From Affinundibacterium seohonense (GTDB lineage: Bacteria; Pseudomonadota; Gammaproteobacteria; Burkholderiales; Burkholderiaceae_D), in NCBI RefSeq assembly GCF_014284305.1, contig NZ_JACOFW010000006.1, forward strand, positions 1 to 64,000: 64,000 nucleotides of DNA. Direction: 5' to 3'. Each line of letters begins with the position of its first letter. Positions within the stretch are counted from its first letter, which is position 1. The translations under genes were made by a program, and so were the position numbers. This document shows, in pieces, positions 29,463-39,212 of the stretch. The notes under the pieces are model-generated. The model was not told where the DNA came from, searched no databases, and saw only the letters and a program-made list of their open reading frames with translations.

Positions 29463-30740
29463 TTAACTAAAACGTCGTTTTGCATCCCAAGCCAAGCCTG
29501 CACCAATGCTACCAAAGGCATCGCCTTGTACCATTTTAGCGTTCGGCAGTAGATCCGCTAGGTCTTGTCGCAAGCCGCGAATGCCACTAGCACCGCCGGT
29601 AAAAAAAACCGTATCGATTTGTGCATTATCCACGCCAGCATTGGCTATCGCATTCGCAATAGTTTGATTTAGCTGTACAAATAAGGGCGCAATTGCTGCA
29701 TCTAATTGCGCCCTGTTCAAGCACAATGCGCGCTGCGTTTCATCGATGTGTTTGCCACGCAAACGTTCGAGTTTTAGCTGTACCGTGTCGGCGTCGCTCA
29801 AGCGGATCTTGGCATCTTCAGCCTTTAGTGCAAGCCAATGGCCATCTCTTTGATCTATCAAATGCAAAAAGCACTCGCAACGATAACGTAGCAAGGGATC
29901 AGAAATATCACGACAAATGTCTTGAATTTCTCTGACGATTTTTTGTGAATACACCAGATTAATCGTATGCCAGGTCGCCAGATTAAAATAATTTGCCGAC
30001 GGCATTTCCATGCCATTGCTTAGGCGTCCGCCCATACCCAGCATTGGCATCAGATGTTGCAAGCTAAGATATTTATCAAAATCGGTACCGCCAATATGCA
30101 CCCCGGTGTTACTCAAAATATCCGACTGCCGGTCGATGTTCTGACGTCGATGCGGCGACAGACGTACCACAGAAAAATCTGCGGTACCGCCACCAATATC
30201 GACCACCAGCACCAATTCTTCCTGCGTTATTCGAGACTCGTAATCGAGCGCAGCGGCAATCGGTTCAAATTGAAAAGCAATATCTTTAAATCCTGCAGCT
30301 TGGGCAATCTCGCGCAAAGTCTGCTCGGCTTTTTGATCCGCCGCCGGATTGTCATCGATAAAAAAAACAGGACGCCCAAAAACCGCTTGTTCGAATGAGG
30401 TCTGTGCCGCTGACTCTGCACGTTTTTTTAGTTCGGTAATGTATTGCGTTAATAATTGTTTATACGCGAGCCGCCGTCCCTGCACTTCGGTTTGCCCATC
30501 AATCAACGAGGTTCCTAGCAAACTTTTCATCGAGCGCATTAAGCGCCCTTCATAGCCATCTAAATACGCCGTCAAAGCCGCACGCCCGTAGACAACCTCA
30601 TCCAAATCCGCGTTAAAGAAAATGACGGAAGGCAAAGTTGCTTTTCCATCCTCCAACATTAGTAGACTTACTTCATTTCCATCATGGAAGCCCACTGTCG
30701 AATTCGAGGTACCAAAATCCAAACCACACACACTAGTCAT
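29463..30740 (-). CDS. yegD: Hsp70 family protein of the YegD type
   Basis: This is a roughly 425-residue actin-fold ATPase related to DnaK but lacking the substrate-binding half. Motifs include VCGLDFGTSNSTVGF (phosphate 1), LVVDIGGGTADFSVVRL (phosphate 2) and VFFTGGASGIRGLRQDL (adenosine). The start is set at the ATG encoding MTSVCGLDF, with AGGA upstream; the frame extends seven codons further. The role of YegD proteins is not established. The intergenic region to macB-type genes carries a terminator. Confidence 0.88.
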   Translation of the reverse strand: MTSVCGLDFGTSNSTVGFHDGNEVSLLMLEDGKATLPSVIFFNADLDEVVYGRAALTAYLDGYEGRLMRSMKSLLGTSLIDGQTEVQGRRLAYKQLLTQYITELKKRAESAAQTSFEQAVFGRPVFFIDDNPAADQKAEQTLREIAQAAGFKDIAFQFEPIAAALDYESRITQEELVLVVDIGGGTADFSVVRLSPHRRQNIDRQSDILSNTGVHIGGTDFDKYLSLQHLMPMLGMGGRLSNGMEMPSANYFNLATWHTINLVYSQKIVREIQDICRDISDPLLRYRCECFLHLIDQRDGHWLALKAEDAKIRLSDADTVQLKLERLRGKHIDETQRALCLNRAQLDAAIAPLFVQLNQTIANAIANAGVDNAQIDTVFFTGGASGIRGLRQDLADLLPNAKMVQGDAFGSIGAGLAWDAKRRFS

Positions 30741-30818
30741 GCAACATCCTATTCCTGCCAATACAGCGATTTTTACAAAGCTGAGATCTTAAACTAGTTG
30801 CTTGTAGCTGTAAGCAAT

Positions 30819-30857
30819 AAAAAAGCCTTCTCTTGCACTACAAACAAGAGAAGGCTA
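30819..30857 (-). terminator. Rho-independent terminator of the exporter operon
   Basis: AGCCTTCTCTTG (30824-30835) pairs perfectly with CAAGAGAAGGCT (30845-30856). On the minus strand the stem is followed by a run of T, placing it correctly after the permease gene that ends at 30895. Confidence 0.9.
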
Positions 30858-30894
30858 GGATCTAGATAGCACTAACGGAGCTTAGACCAGTGAT

Positions 30895-32118
30895 TTACTC
30901 ATAACGCAAGCAATCCACAGGCAACAACCGCGATGCACGACGGGCTGGATAAAGTCCGAAGAAGATACCGATAAAACTAGCAAAACCAAAAGCAATGATC
31001 ATCGATTTGGTACTAATCAACACTTCCAAAGGGCTCTGAGCCGTAATTAGGGCTGCACCACCGGTCGCTAACAGCACACCGAAGGCACCACCAACCAGAC
31101 AGATCACCACGGCTTCCGTCAAGAATTGCCACAGGATGTCATGGGGTTTAGCACCAATTGCCATACGTATCCCAATTTCACGGGTACGTTCTGTTACCGA
31201 CACCAACATAATATTCATAATACCGATTCCTCCCACAATCAGAGAAATTGCACCGATAGCACCTAACATCGCCGCCAGACCTGCGCTAATTTTGGCACCT
31301 GCTTCCGCGAACGCAGCCAAGTTATCGATACGAAAATCATCGACTTGATCAGTTCTAATTCGATGGCGGTCACGCAATAACTCAGCAATATCAAGCTCGG
31401 CATCTTTCAGACTCTTACTATCTTTTGCCTGCACCAAGACCGATTGCACATTGCGAGGAAATGGACTACGAATTAGACTCGCTCGTGCTGCGGTAATTGG
31501 AATCAATACCAATTCCCCCAAGTCGCCACCATCGAACATCCGCCCCTCTCCTTCCAAAATGCCGATCACTTGAAACGGAATGCCGTTAATACGGATGAAC
31601 TGTCCAAGCGCATTCGTTTTATAAAAAAATTGTTCTGCAATTTTTTTACCAATCACCGCCATGCGTGCCGCTGCACGAATGTCAGAATCACTGAAATAAT
31701 TTCCTTGATCAATTTTCCAATTCCGTAATGCAAACATCTCCGAGGTGATCCCTTGGACAGAATTACTTGAATTTTCGTTTCCTACCGAAATTTGAAAAAA
31801 ACCAGTCAATGAAGGCGCAGCACCGTTCAAACTCGGTAAGTCATTCATCGCCTTGGCATCTTCTAAGGTCAGCGATGGCGCTGTTCCCGCGGCAGCACGT
31901 ACACCTTGTGCTCGCTTTGCGCCAGGTGAGACGATCAATAAATTATTGCCCAGCGTATCTAATTCTTTGTCGATAAAATTACGTGCACTCTGCCCAACCG
32001 CCATCATCAACACCACAGAAGTAATACCAATCACAATCCCAAGCATCGTCAGCGCGGTACGCAAGCGATTGGCATTCATGGCGCGAAAGGCCTCGATAAA
32101 AATCTGTATCAAATTCAT
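30895..32118 (-). CDS. MacB-type ABC transporter permease
   Basis: This 407-residue inner-membrane subunit has the MacB/FtsX layout: an N-terminal helix (LTMLGIVIGITSVVLMMAVG), a large periplasmic MacB_PCD domain (residues 45-250), and three C-terminal helices including SLIVGGIGIMNIMLVSVTERTREIGIR. In E. coli MacB the ATPase is fused to the N-terminus; here it is a separate gene that overlaps by four bases at most. With the adaptor gene upstream it forms a tripartite export system for macrolides, peptides or siderophores. The outer-membrane channel is not in the window. Confidence 0.93.
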   Translation of the reverse strand: MNLIQIFIEAFRAMNANRLRTALTMLGIVIGITSVVLMMAVGQSARNFIDKELDTLGNNLLIVSPGAKRAQGVRAAAGTAPSLTLEDAKAMNDLPSLNGAAPSLTGFFQISVGNENSSNSVQGITSEMFALRNWKIDQGNYFSDSDIRAAARMAVIGKKIAEQFFYKTNALGQFIRINGIPFQVIGILEGEGRMFDGGDLGELVLIPITAARASLIRSPFPRNVQSVLVQAKDSKSLKDAELDIAELLRDRHRIRTDQVDDFRIDNLAAFAEAGAKISAGLAAMLGAIGAISLIVGGIGIMNIMLVSVTERTREIGIRMAIGAKPHDILWQFLTEAVVICLVGGAFGVLLATGGAALITAQSPLEVLISTKSMIIAFGFASFIGIFFGLYPARRASRLLPVDCLRYE

Positions 32119-32879
32119 GTCGCAGTCTCCTGTAATGAGGACGGCTGATCGTGACTCATCGCTAGCTGTTGTAATCCTGCTGCCGCAGGACCATCATATA
32201 GCACACGACCATCCTTTAACCTGACCAAGCGCTTGCTATACGCCGCAATGTCTGGCTCGTGGGTCACTAGCAGAATGGTAATGCCTCGTTCTTGATTCAA
32301 ATGCTGCAGGGAACGCATGATGTCGATACTGGTTTGCGTATCTAAATTCCCAGTTGGTTCATCCGCCAATAGCAAAGGTGGATCACCAACTAAAGCACGG
32401 GCTATCGCCACCCTTTGCTGCTGCCCCCCAGACAATTGATTTGGCATGCGTTTAGCAAAATCCTGCAAACCCACGCGCTCTAATTCGACTAAGGCTTTTT
32501 GATACGCTTTCGCCCGCGACACACCGCCATAGATCAAAGGCAGTGCCACATTTTCTGCAATCGACATACGCTTGATTAAGTTGAAACTTTGAAACACAAA
32601 TCCTATTGTGCTATTCCGAATACTCGCTAGCTCGGCTCGCGATAAGCTCAAAGTATCGACACCATTCAGTAAATAGGTCCCAGTCGTCGCCTGATCGAGG
32701 CATCCGAGTATATTCATCAACGTGGATTTACCAGAGCCAGACTGTCCCATCACCGCTAAAAAATCGCCATGCGGCACTTGTACATCAATGCCAAACAAGA
32801 CCTTCGTTTCGACATCACCAGAAAAATAACTTTTGGTAATGTGCTGAATATCAATCAGCAATTTTTTCGTTTCTGTCAT
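32115..32879 (-). CDS. MacB/LolD-type ABC transporter ATPase
   Basis: This is a roughly 254-residue ATPase with Walker [18 protein letters not shown], signature [17 protein letters not shown], Walker [13 protein letters not shown] and the switch His in [12 protein letters not shown]. The start is set at the second ATG (MTETKK) because GGGGA would be too close to the first ATG two codons upstream. It energises the permease encoded next, and the adaptor gene starts the operon. The short spacing implies co-translation. Confidence 0.94.
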   Translation of the reverse strand: MTETKKLLIDIQHITKSYFSGDVETKVLFGIDVQVPHGDFLAVMGQSGSGKSTLMNILGCLDQATTGTYLLNGVDTLSLSRAELASIRNSTIGFVFQSFNLIKRMSIAENVALPLIYGGVSRAKAYQKALVELERVGLQDFAKRMPNQLSGGQQQRVAIARALVGDPPLLLADEPTGNLDTQTSIDIMRSLQHLNQERGITILLVTHEPDIAAYSKRLVRLKDGRVLYDGPAAAGLQQLAMSHDQPSSLQETAT

Positions 32880-32895
32880 CGCCATTCCCCGCTTC

Positions 32896-34125
32896 TCAAT
32901 TGTCAGCTGCCAGTTTTTCTAGCGAACGGATAATGACCTTATCTGCAAGTTTCAGATCACCAGAAAGCACTTCGGTATATCGAAAATTGGAAATGCCAAT
33001 TTTGATATCCACAGGCTGAGCTTCATTTTTTGAATCCAGCTTGTAGACCTTAAATGAACGTGTGATCTCATTCTTGCTTCGAAAACCAATATCATCTTCC
33101 GGCTCCGGCTTACTCGCGACCACAGCGGCCGATTCACTTGCCGATGCTTGTTTCGAAGCTTTCTTTTCTTTTTTCTCTTTTTCAGCAATATCTTTATCGC
33201 TAAGCTTAAACCGCAGTGCCGCAGTTGGAATCCGCAATACATTCTGCCGACTACCAACCACCAAACGCACCTGAGCAGTCATGCCAGGTTTTAATAACTC
33301 ATCTTTATTATCGACATCCAACACCACGTTGTAAGTCACCACGTTTTGCAGCACCGTGGCAGCCAGACGAAATTGACGCAAGCTGGCATCAAATTCACGA
33401 TCAGGATAGGCATCGACCACAAAACGCGCTGGCAAACCAGTTTTGAGTGCACCAACGTCGGCCTCTGAGACGCTGGTATCAATCTGCATCTTGGTTAAAT
33501 CACGGGCGATCTGAAATAAATTTGGGGTTTGAAATGATGCCGCGACAGTTTGTCCAAGATCAATCGTTCGCTTAATAATGACACCATCAATGGGCGAACG
33601 AATGATACTGTTTTCCAAGTCGGCACGAACGCGGTCTAATTGCGCTGACGCCAATTTGTGATTCGCGTCAGCTACATCCACCTCGCGTTTCGATTGCTCC
33701 AAGGTGACACCAGAAACATAATTTTGTGCCACTAATTTAAGGTTACGTTCATAGTTGGCAATCGCTAATTTTTTAGACGCTTCGGCCGATGCCACGCTTG
33801 CCATGCTTTGTTTGATCTGCGCGTTAAAAATGGTTGGGTCTAATTTCAACAACACCTGCCCTTTTTTGACACGGTCATTGAAATCAGCATTGAGCTCGAT
33901 CACCGTGCCAGAAACCTGCGAGCCAACATTAATCAAGGCCACTGGATTTAACGTCCCGCTGGCAGTCACTGTTTGGGTAATATTGCCCTGCTCGACCAGT
34001 GCGGTTCGATATTTTGGTTCTTCTAACTTGTCCTTGCGGGGCGAGGAAAAATAGGTAAAGCCAACGCCAGAAATGATTAACAAACTAATCGCTAAAACGA
34101 CTCGCTTACGGGTAAAGATTTTCAT
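32896..34125 (-). CDS. MacA-type periplasmic adaptor (HlyD family)
   Basis: This 409-residue membrane-fusion protein has an N-terminal helix (VVLAISLLIISGVGFTYF), a split lipoyl domain (ASGTLNPVALINVGSQVSG and SPIDGVIIKRTIDLGQTV), a helical hairpin between them, and beta-barrel domains (AQVRLVVGSRQNVLRIP). An unusual Lys/Glu/Ala-rich linker (about residues 310-350, KEKKEKKASKQASASES) interrupts the last barrel domain. It would bridge the inner-membrane transporter and an outer-membrane channel. Confidence 0.92.
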   Translation of the reverse strand: MKIFTRKRVVLAISLLIISGVGFTYFSSPRKDKLEEPKYRTALVEQGNITQTVTASGTLNPVALINVGSQVSGTVIELNADFNDRVKKGQVLLKLDPTIFNAQIKQSMASVASAEASKKLAIANYERNLKLVAQNYVSGVTLEQSKREVDVADANHKLASAQLDRVRADLENSIIRSPIDGVIIKRTIDLGQTVAASFQTPNLFQIARDLTKMQIDTSVSEADVGALKTGLPARFVVDAYPDREFDASLRQFRLAATVLQNVVTYNVVLDVDNKDELLKPGMTAQVRLVVGSRQNVLRIPTAALRFKLSDKDIAEKEKKEKKASKQASASESAAVVASKPEPEDDIGFRSKNEITRSFKVYKLDSKNEAQPVDIKIGISNFRYTEVLSGDLKLADKVIIRSLEKLAADN

Positions 34126-34412
34126 GGAGATGTCATCCTTGTGAGTAATAATGAAAAATTGACAGATTGCGGCACAGTTAGCATGAGACCATAAAATGGC
34201 AGAGATGATTAGCTGATTTGGATGAACGCCACGATTTCGTCAATGAAGTACCGTTTTAAGAGGATGGTTGTGGCGCATAGTTCACTTCAAATCCAAGGGA
34301 AACCGCGGCAAGAAACCAAGCCGACAAATATGCGTTTTCAAAATTTCGGCTATGCTATACACAATTTTTGATCCTTCGATCATAAAAGCCTTCGATTCAC
34401 CACCAGCAAAGG

Positions 34413-36032
34413 ATGCTCAACTTGGATAGTCATCACAGCGATTTGCTCAAGCAACGTCTACAACGCATTAATACCCCCGAACATCTGCCGCTATTACAAC
34501 AGGGCTTGCGTGGTATTGAGCGAGAGACCTTGCGAGTTGATCGACAAGGGCATTTGATGTTGACACCGCATCCGCCAGCCCTTGGTGCCGCGTTGACCAA
34601 TCCTCTAATTACCACGGATTATTCAGAGTCCTTGCTGGAATTCATTACACCGGCTGAGCAAGATATTTCCATTGCCTTGGACAAGCTGGATGCCATTCAT
34701 CGGTTTGCTTATAGCAAGTTCTCTGATGAGATGCTATGGAATAACTCCATGCCTTGCGAATTGCCTGAGGAAAAAGATATTCCCATTGCTTGGTATGGAA
34801 CATCCCACATTGGCATGATCAAGCATGTGTATCGACGCGGCCTAGCGCTTCGTTATGGTAAGAGCATGCAGTGTATCGCTGGTATTCATTACAACTATTC
34901 TTTATCAGAAGATTTGTGGAAGCTGATTGCAGACACCGAGGGTGACACTCGTAGTCATCAGGATTTTCAGTCGGAAAGTTATATTGGCTTAATTCGTAAT
35001 TTCCATCGGTATAGCTGGTTACTAATGTATTTGTTTGGCGCTTCTCCAGCATTGTCGAAAAGCTTTTTGCACGGACGCCAGCACAATTTGGAAAGTCTGT
35101 CAGAGGACACCTTATATCTGCCGTATGCCACTAGCCTGCGCATGAGTGATCTGGGCTATCAAAACAATGTGCAAGATGGTTTAGTGCCGCCCTATAACAA
35201 TCTGTTGGAATACATGCGTAGCCTGTCTTTGGCGGTCAGAAAACCCTATCCACCGTATGCCGAATTAGGGATCAAAAAGGACGGGGAATGGATGCAGATC
35301 AACAGCAATGTGCTGCAAATTGAAAATGAGTTTTACGCCACCATACGTCCCAAACGCGTGATTAAAACGGCAGAACGTCCGGTCGAAGCCTTGTGCGCTC
35401 GCGGCGTTCAGTACATCGAAGTGCGCTGCATGGATGTTGACCCGTTTGAAGCCTTGGGCATCAATTTATCCACATCGCGTTTTCTAGATGCCTTCTTGCT
35501 ATTTTGTGCCTTAGACGAGAGCCCGCTCACGAACGATATTGAAGGGCAAGAAAACCTGGATAATTTCGCCTTAACCGTAAAGTACGGCCGTCAACCTGGC
35601 TTGATGTTGCAACAACAAGGGAAAGCGATTTCGCTGCAAACTTGGGGCAACAATTTATTGGAAAAGATACGACCACTGGCCGCCTTGCTTGACCAACAAA
35701 GTCAGACCACCGAGCATCAAACGAGTCTATCAAATCAACTGGAAAAATTGCGCGATCCCGACTTAACACCGTCGGCACGCGTGCTTGAGGCAATCAAGCA
35801 CAACAATCATTCTTTCCCCCAGTTTGCGCTGGCCCAGAGTCAGTACTTTGCCGAACATTTTAAGAGCAATCCACCAAGCTCTGAAATGCAAGCCTATTTT
35901 GAACAGTTGGCGCGCAACTCGATCACTGAGCAAACAGCGATGGAGCTAAATCAGACCGGGAGCTTCGATGACTTTATTGAGGATTATCGCTCGCGCACCT
36001 CAAGCCAGATTTGTTGCGATGGCTTGAGCTAG
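34413..36032 (+). CDS. gshA: Glutamate-cysteine ligase (enterobacterial type)
   Basis: This enzyme makes gamma-glutamylcysteine, the first step of glutathione synthesis. The 539 residues are in the usual range for the E. coli type and include GLRGIERETLRVD, TTDYSESLLEFITPA with metal and substrate residues, GIHYNYSLSED, and VQYIEVRCMDVDPF. The 287 bases upstream hold no gene; no clear promoter was recognised there. Its stop is two bases from the end of the convergent DUF4124 gene, with no terminator between them. The glutathione made could serve the peroxidase at 22835, which is only a contextual remark. Confidence 0.95.
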   Translation: MLNLDSHHSDLLKQRLQRINTPEHLPLLQQGLRGIERETLRVDRQGHLMLTPHPPALGAALTNPLITTDYSESLLEFITPAEQDISIALDKLDAIHRFAYSKFSDEMLWNNSMPCELPEEKDIPIAWYGTSHIGMIKHVYRRGLALRYGKSMQCIAGIHYNYSLSEDLWKLIADTEGDTRSHQDFQSESYIGLIRNFHRYSWLLMYLFGASPALSKSFLHGRQHNLESLSEDTLYLPYATSLRMSDLGYQNNVQDGLVPPYNNLLEYMRSLSLAVRKPYPPYAELGIKKDGEWMQINSNVLQIENEFYATIRPKRVIKTAERPVEALCARGVQYIEVRCMDVDPFEALGINLSTSRFLDAFLLFCALDESPLTNDIEGQENLDNFALTVKYGRQPGLMLQQQGKAISLQTWGNNLLEKIRPLAALLDQQSQTTEHQTSLSNQLEKLRDPDLTPSARVLEAIKHNNHSFPQFALAQSQYFAEHFKSNPPSSEMQAYFEQLARNSITEQTAMELNQTGSFDDFIEDYRSRTSSQICCDGLS

Positions 36033-36034
36033 GT

Positions 36035-36658
36035 TCAATTAGAACGGCGACTTTTACTAAGAACTGCACGATAACGCTTCAGCGTTTCCTCATACTCCTG
36101 ATTAGTACGCGTAATCTCTTGCTCATAAAAAGCAATCGCTTTACGCGTGCTGTTCACATTGGCAGAGAGATCGTCGGCACGACGTCGAATCGAATCATAT
36201 TCTTGTGTGGTTTTTTTTGATTTTTTCAACTCGTCTTGCAAGCCTAAAATCAACTGACTTAAGGCCTCTAACTGCTCCTTCGCAAAGCGCTGTTTTTCAC
36301 TCAATACATCGACTGCACGTTTGCGCGCGACCTCGACATCGGCTTCACTACGATAATGCGCCAACATATAGCGCTCTTCTTTTTTACGCTCTTCTTCCTC
36401 AAGCTCTTCATTTTTCTTACGTGCCAGTTCCTCCGCTACTTTTTGTTTTTCTTCAGCAGATTGTGGTGGCAAAATATGATGCTTAAATCGACCATTATTT
36501 GAATAAACTTTCATACCTCGCGTGACACATTCGGGGATTGGTCTATCCGAAGTCAACACTTTCCCCTGCGCATTGGTGCAGCGAAAAATATCCGCCCCTG
36601 CGTCGTCCATCGTGACGACACACAACAAGCCCAGAATTGAAAAAATCGGTTTTTCCAT
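36035..36658 (-). CDS. DUF4124 domain protein with coiled coil
   Basis: This 207-residue protein has an N-terminal hydrophobic signal-like stretch (IFSILGLLCVVTM), a short DUF4124 domain (GADIFRCTNAQGKVLTSDRP, with a second Cys in PECVTRG) and a long charged coiled coil over residues 65-200 rich in Glu, Lys and Arg (KKNEELEEEERKKEERYM). DUF4124 proteins are usually exported. The function is unknown. A possible disulfide joins the two cysteines. Confidence 0.78.
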   Translation of the reverse strand: MEKPIFSILGLLCVVTMDDAGADIFRCTNAQGKVLTSDRPIPECVTRGMKVYSNNGRFKHHILPPQSAEEKQKVAEELARKKNEELEEEERKKEERYMLAHYRSEADVEVARKRAVDVLSEKQRFAKEQLEALSQLILGLQDELKKSKKTTQEYDSIRRRADDLSANVNSTRKAIAFYEQEITRTNQEYEETLKRYRAVLSKSRRSN

Positions 36659-36759
36659 CTGCTAATCGAAAAGGCGAGAAAATTGCAAACAAGAACATAG
36701 TCTTTGAATTTACACGATTTCCTCAACTGCGGTACGACTAGTTGCAAATGCAAGCTGAA

Positions 36760-36785
36760 GCCGTTGCATTTTCACATGCAACGGC
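36760..36785. repeat. Inverted repeat (hairpin) in an intergenic region
   Basis: GCCGTTGCAT and ATGCAACGGC are perfect 10-bp arms around a 6-base loop, in the gap between the DUF4124 gene start and the S41 protease gene end. No T-run follows on the minus strand, so it is either a weak terminator for the protease gene or another structure. Confidence 0.55.
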
Positions 36786-36870
36786 AAACTAATTGCATGA
36801 ATTACAAACCCTCTATGGTCGAATTCATGTGGCGCGCAAGCTCTTGGCCAGATTGCCACGCAATGCTGGC

Positions 36871-39027
36871 CTACCGCACTAAGCGAATGCTCCGCCAAGG
36901 ATAAGGGTCAGGCTCAGACGCTTGCGAAGGGGGCATCTGCGGGCTGACCATACCAGTAACGGCCGGGCATTTTCCAGTTCGCACATAATTCAGGGCCGCC
37001 GCTAATCTACGCTCTTGAGGATCGCCTAACAGATGATCAAGATCATCCGCGACGCTACATTGCGGCGCAAATCCATCAACATAATCGCCCTTGCCTAAGG
37101 CATTGACACCAGAAAATTCAATCGCAAAGTAGGCAGTTCCGCAATTGTTTTTTTGTCGAAATCCATATGGCTTGCCACAAGTTTTGTCACCGATCAAAAT
37201 GACTTCCATAAATGGCGATAGACCATTGATAATCGATTCACTGGCGGAGCAAGTACGACTGCCGGTTAATACAAAAACGCGTGGTACGTTCAGCCATGGC
37301 AAAGGACGACTATTGGTATCATAAGAATAAAACCATGAGCTTGAATACTCAGTTTTCTCCGGATACTTATCATTGTGTATGAGCGTTTCGAAAATCGAGC
37401 CAGCAGTGCGATAGCCACCGATCATGGCAGCTAGCTCGTCAGCAATATACAAATAGCCACCACCGTTATAGCGCAGATCGAGCACGATTTCATGGACACC
37501 AGACTCACGGAAACCGCGGATAGAATCGATCAGCGGCTGTTCGGCAGTTCGAATATGGTCATTGAATACCATGTAAGCTATTTTTTTACCGTTGTCGTTT
37601 AAGATTTTGGATTCTAGTACTGGTGATTTGACGACCAGTGCTGAGGTCATCTCGACACTACGCAAACTACCATCAAGCGCGGCGATGCCAAACGTATGGG
37701 TCTCTATTTTGCTAGGGTACAGTGCTGCATATTGAATGTCATTGGCACTTTGCTCAAGAGAAGTATTATCCACACTGGCGACCGTCATGCCGCGTTTCAA
37801 ACCGGCCAAATCGGCGGGTGAACCAGGCTCAACAAATAGGACTCGCAATCGTGAGCCTTGCCTCAGTAAAGAATAGCCATAGCTAAAGCTGGATCCCGAT
37901 TGAAAGAAGTCATCAATCACCGACTGCGGCGATGTAAAACTAAATTTATCCTTGCCTTTGACCAATAAACTGTCGAAATAAGTGGGCAATGTCATTTCCG
38001 CATTTTGCGGCACTTCTAGGACGTCGCGGTACCAAAGATACACATCATCGACATGTCCGCGCGCCCAACTCTTTTCGGCTGCTGGAGTACAGATGCCAGC
38101 AAAACCAGCGGCGCTGGCAGCTGCTGCCAGGTTTGTACTGAGGTCTTTGACTGGAATCAGTTTAAGAGCCTCTGCGGTGCTAGTCGGCGTCACTGCGGCA
38201 GCAATCGCCATCGTTTTCAAAATAGAATCTTCTGAACTGATATAGCCAAGCCCATGATTCACGGCAAATGTCATCCCAACTTGTAATTTACCATCCAATA
38301 ACGCTGGGACAAATTTCCAGTTTGGATCATTGACAAAGGTGCGCGCCGAATTGAGCATACTGCGTATCATGCTGCCTTTGCTGATCCCTCGTGATAATTC
38401 ATTGGCCCAGTAATTAACCTCTTCATCGGTAGGTGCTTTACTTGCACTGCGACCCAAGACATTACGATAAATAATTTTGACAAAATCTTGATTACTCATG
38501 TCGGCGGTATAGCTGGTTTGCGCCGAAAAATAAATCGCTGCTTGATAAAAGCTATTGGCAATTTGATCCAAGGTTTTGCCATCTCTGAGTTCTCCTAACC
38601 AATACGCCAATCCATCGGCATCAGGAACACGGTTAAAAAAGGCGATATATAGCTCAATGACAGAACGTAAATCCGCAGCGCTCACTTGATTTAGCACTTC
38701 GGATATTTTTAAATTAACGGTGACATCGGCAAAACGTAATTGTTTCTTATCCCGAACAACGGTGATATCGCGATTTGTCACCATGTCGGTAACGAGATAG
38801 CCAACACTCAGTTTCGCGATCGTATAGCTGGCACGCGTACCAGGAAAACTTTGAACATCACTGTCCAGCAACATGGGTGCGGGAGACATTGGTGCGGAAC
38901 GATAACTGGCCGAATCGGACTGGCTTTGACCACCGCAACCATACAGACCACATCCCAATACGAGACTCATGAGCGCCAAACTAGTTCGATAGCCCGCATG
39001 CAACATACCCGATTTCATGAAAGTCAT
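36871..39027 (-). CDS. Lipoprotein S41 peptidase with DUF4214 and PDZ domains
   Basis: This is a roughly 718-residue exported protein with a lipobox (LVLGCGLYGCGG), so it is probably anchored in the envelope. Residues ~115-230 form a DUF4214 region (IELYIAFFNRVPDADGLAYW, then IYRNVLGRSA), a module common in type I secreted surface proteins. A PDZ domain (~380-445, EPGSPADLAGLKRGMTV) precedes the S41 tail-specific protease core: LDLRYNGGGYLYIADELAA and the nucleophile Ser in TGSRTCSASESIINGLS near residue 590. GGAGAAAGCG precedes the chosen ATG. It borders the surface-protein locus and may process its products, which is inference. Confidence 0.88.
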   Translation of the reverse strand: MTFMKSGMLHAGYRTSLALMSLVLGCGLYGCGGQSQSDSASYRSAPMSPAPMLLDSDVQSFPGTRASYTIAKLSVGYLVTDMVTNRDITVVRDKKQLRFADVTVNLKISEVLNQVSAADLRSVIELYIAFFNRVPDADGLAYWLGELRDGKTLDQIANSFYQAAIYFSAQTSYTADMSNQDFVKIIYRNVLGRSASKAPTDEEVNYWANELSRGISKGSMIRSMLNSARTFVNDPNWKFVPALLDGKLQVGMTFAVNHGLGYISSEDSILKTMAIAAAVTPTSTAEALKLIPVKDLSTNLAAAASAAGFAGICTPAAEKSWARGHVDDVYLWYRDVLEVPQNAEMTLPTYFDSLLVKGKDKFSFTSPQSVIDDFFQSGSSFSYGYSLLRQGSRLRVLFVEPGSPADLAGLKRGMTVASVDNTSLEQSANDIQYAALYPSKIETHTFGIAALDGSLRSVEMTSALVVKSPVLESKILNDNGKKIAYMVFNDHIRTAEQPLIDSIRGFRESGVHEIVLDLRYNGGGYLYIADELAAMIGGYRTAGSIFETLIHNDKYPEKTEYSSSWFYSYDTNSRPLPWLNVPRVFVLTGSRTCSASESIINGLSPFMEVILIGDKTCGKPYGFRQKNNCGTAYFAIEFSGVNALGKGDYVDGFAPQCSVADDLDHLLGDPQERRLAAALNYVRTGKCPAVTGMVSPQMPPSQASEPDPYPWRSIRLVR

Positions 39028-39111
39028 CGCTTTCTCCGCATACAAAAAAACCGATTATAAGCCCAGTGCAGGGAAGCCCGCCTTAACGCTGTGTGAAGGT
39101 TGAGGAGTCAT

Positions 39112-39145
39112 AAAAAAAGCCAATGCTAAATTAGCATTGGCTTTA
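39112..39145 (-). terminator. Rho-independent terminator of the tail-collar gene
   Basis: AAGCCAATGCTAA and TTAGCATTGGCTT form a perfect stem with a minimal loop. Read on the minus strand it is followed by seven T. It lies about 70 bases past the stop of the gene ending at 39213. Confidence 0.88.
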
Positions 39146-39212
39146 CCACGAACAACAAGTCAGATTGTGCTACAAAGGTCTAGGCTTTGTAATCCACTCA
39201 GTCGATTTCGTC

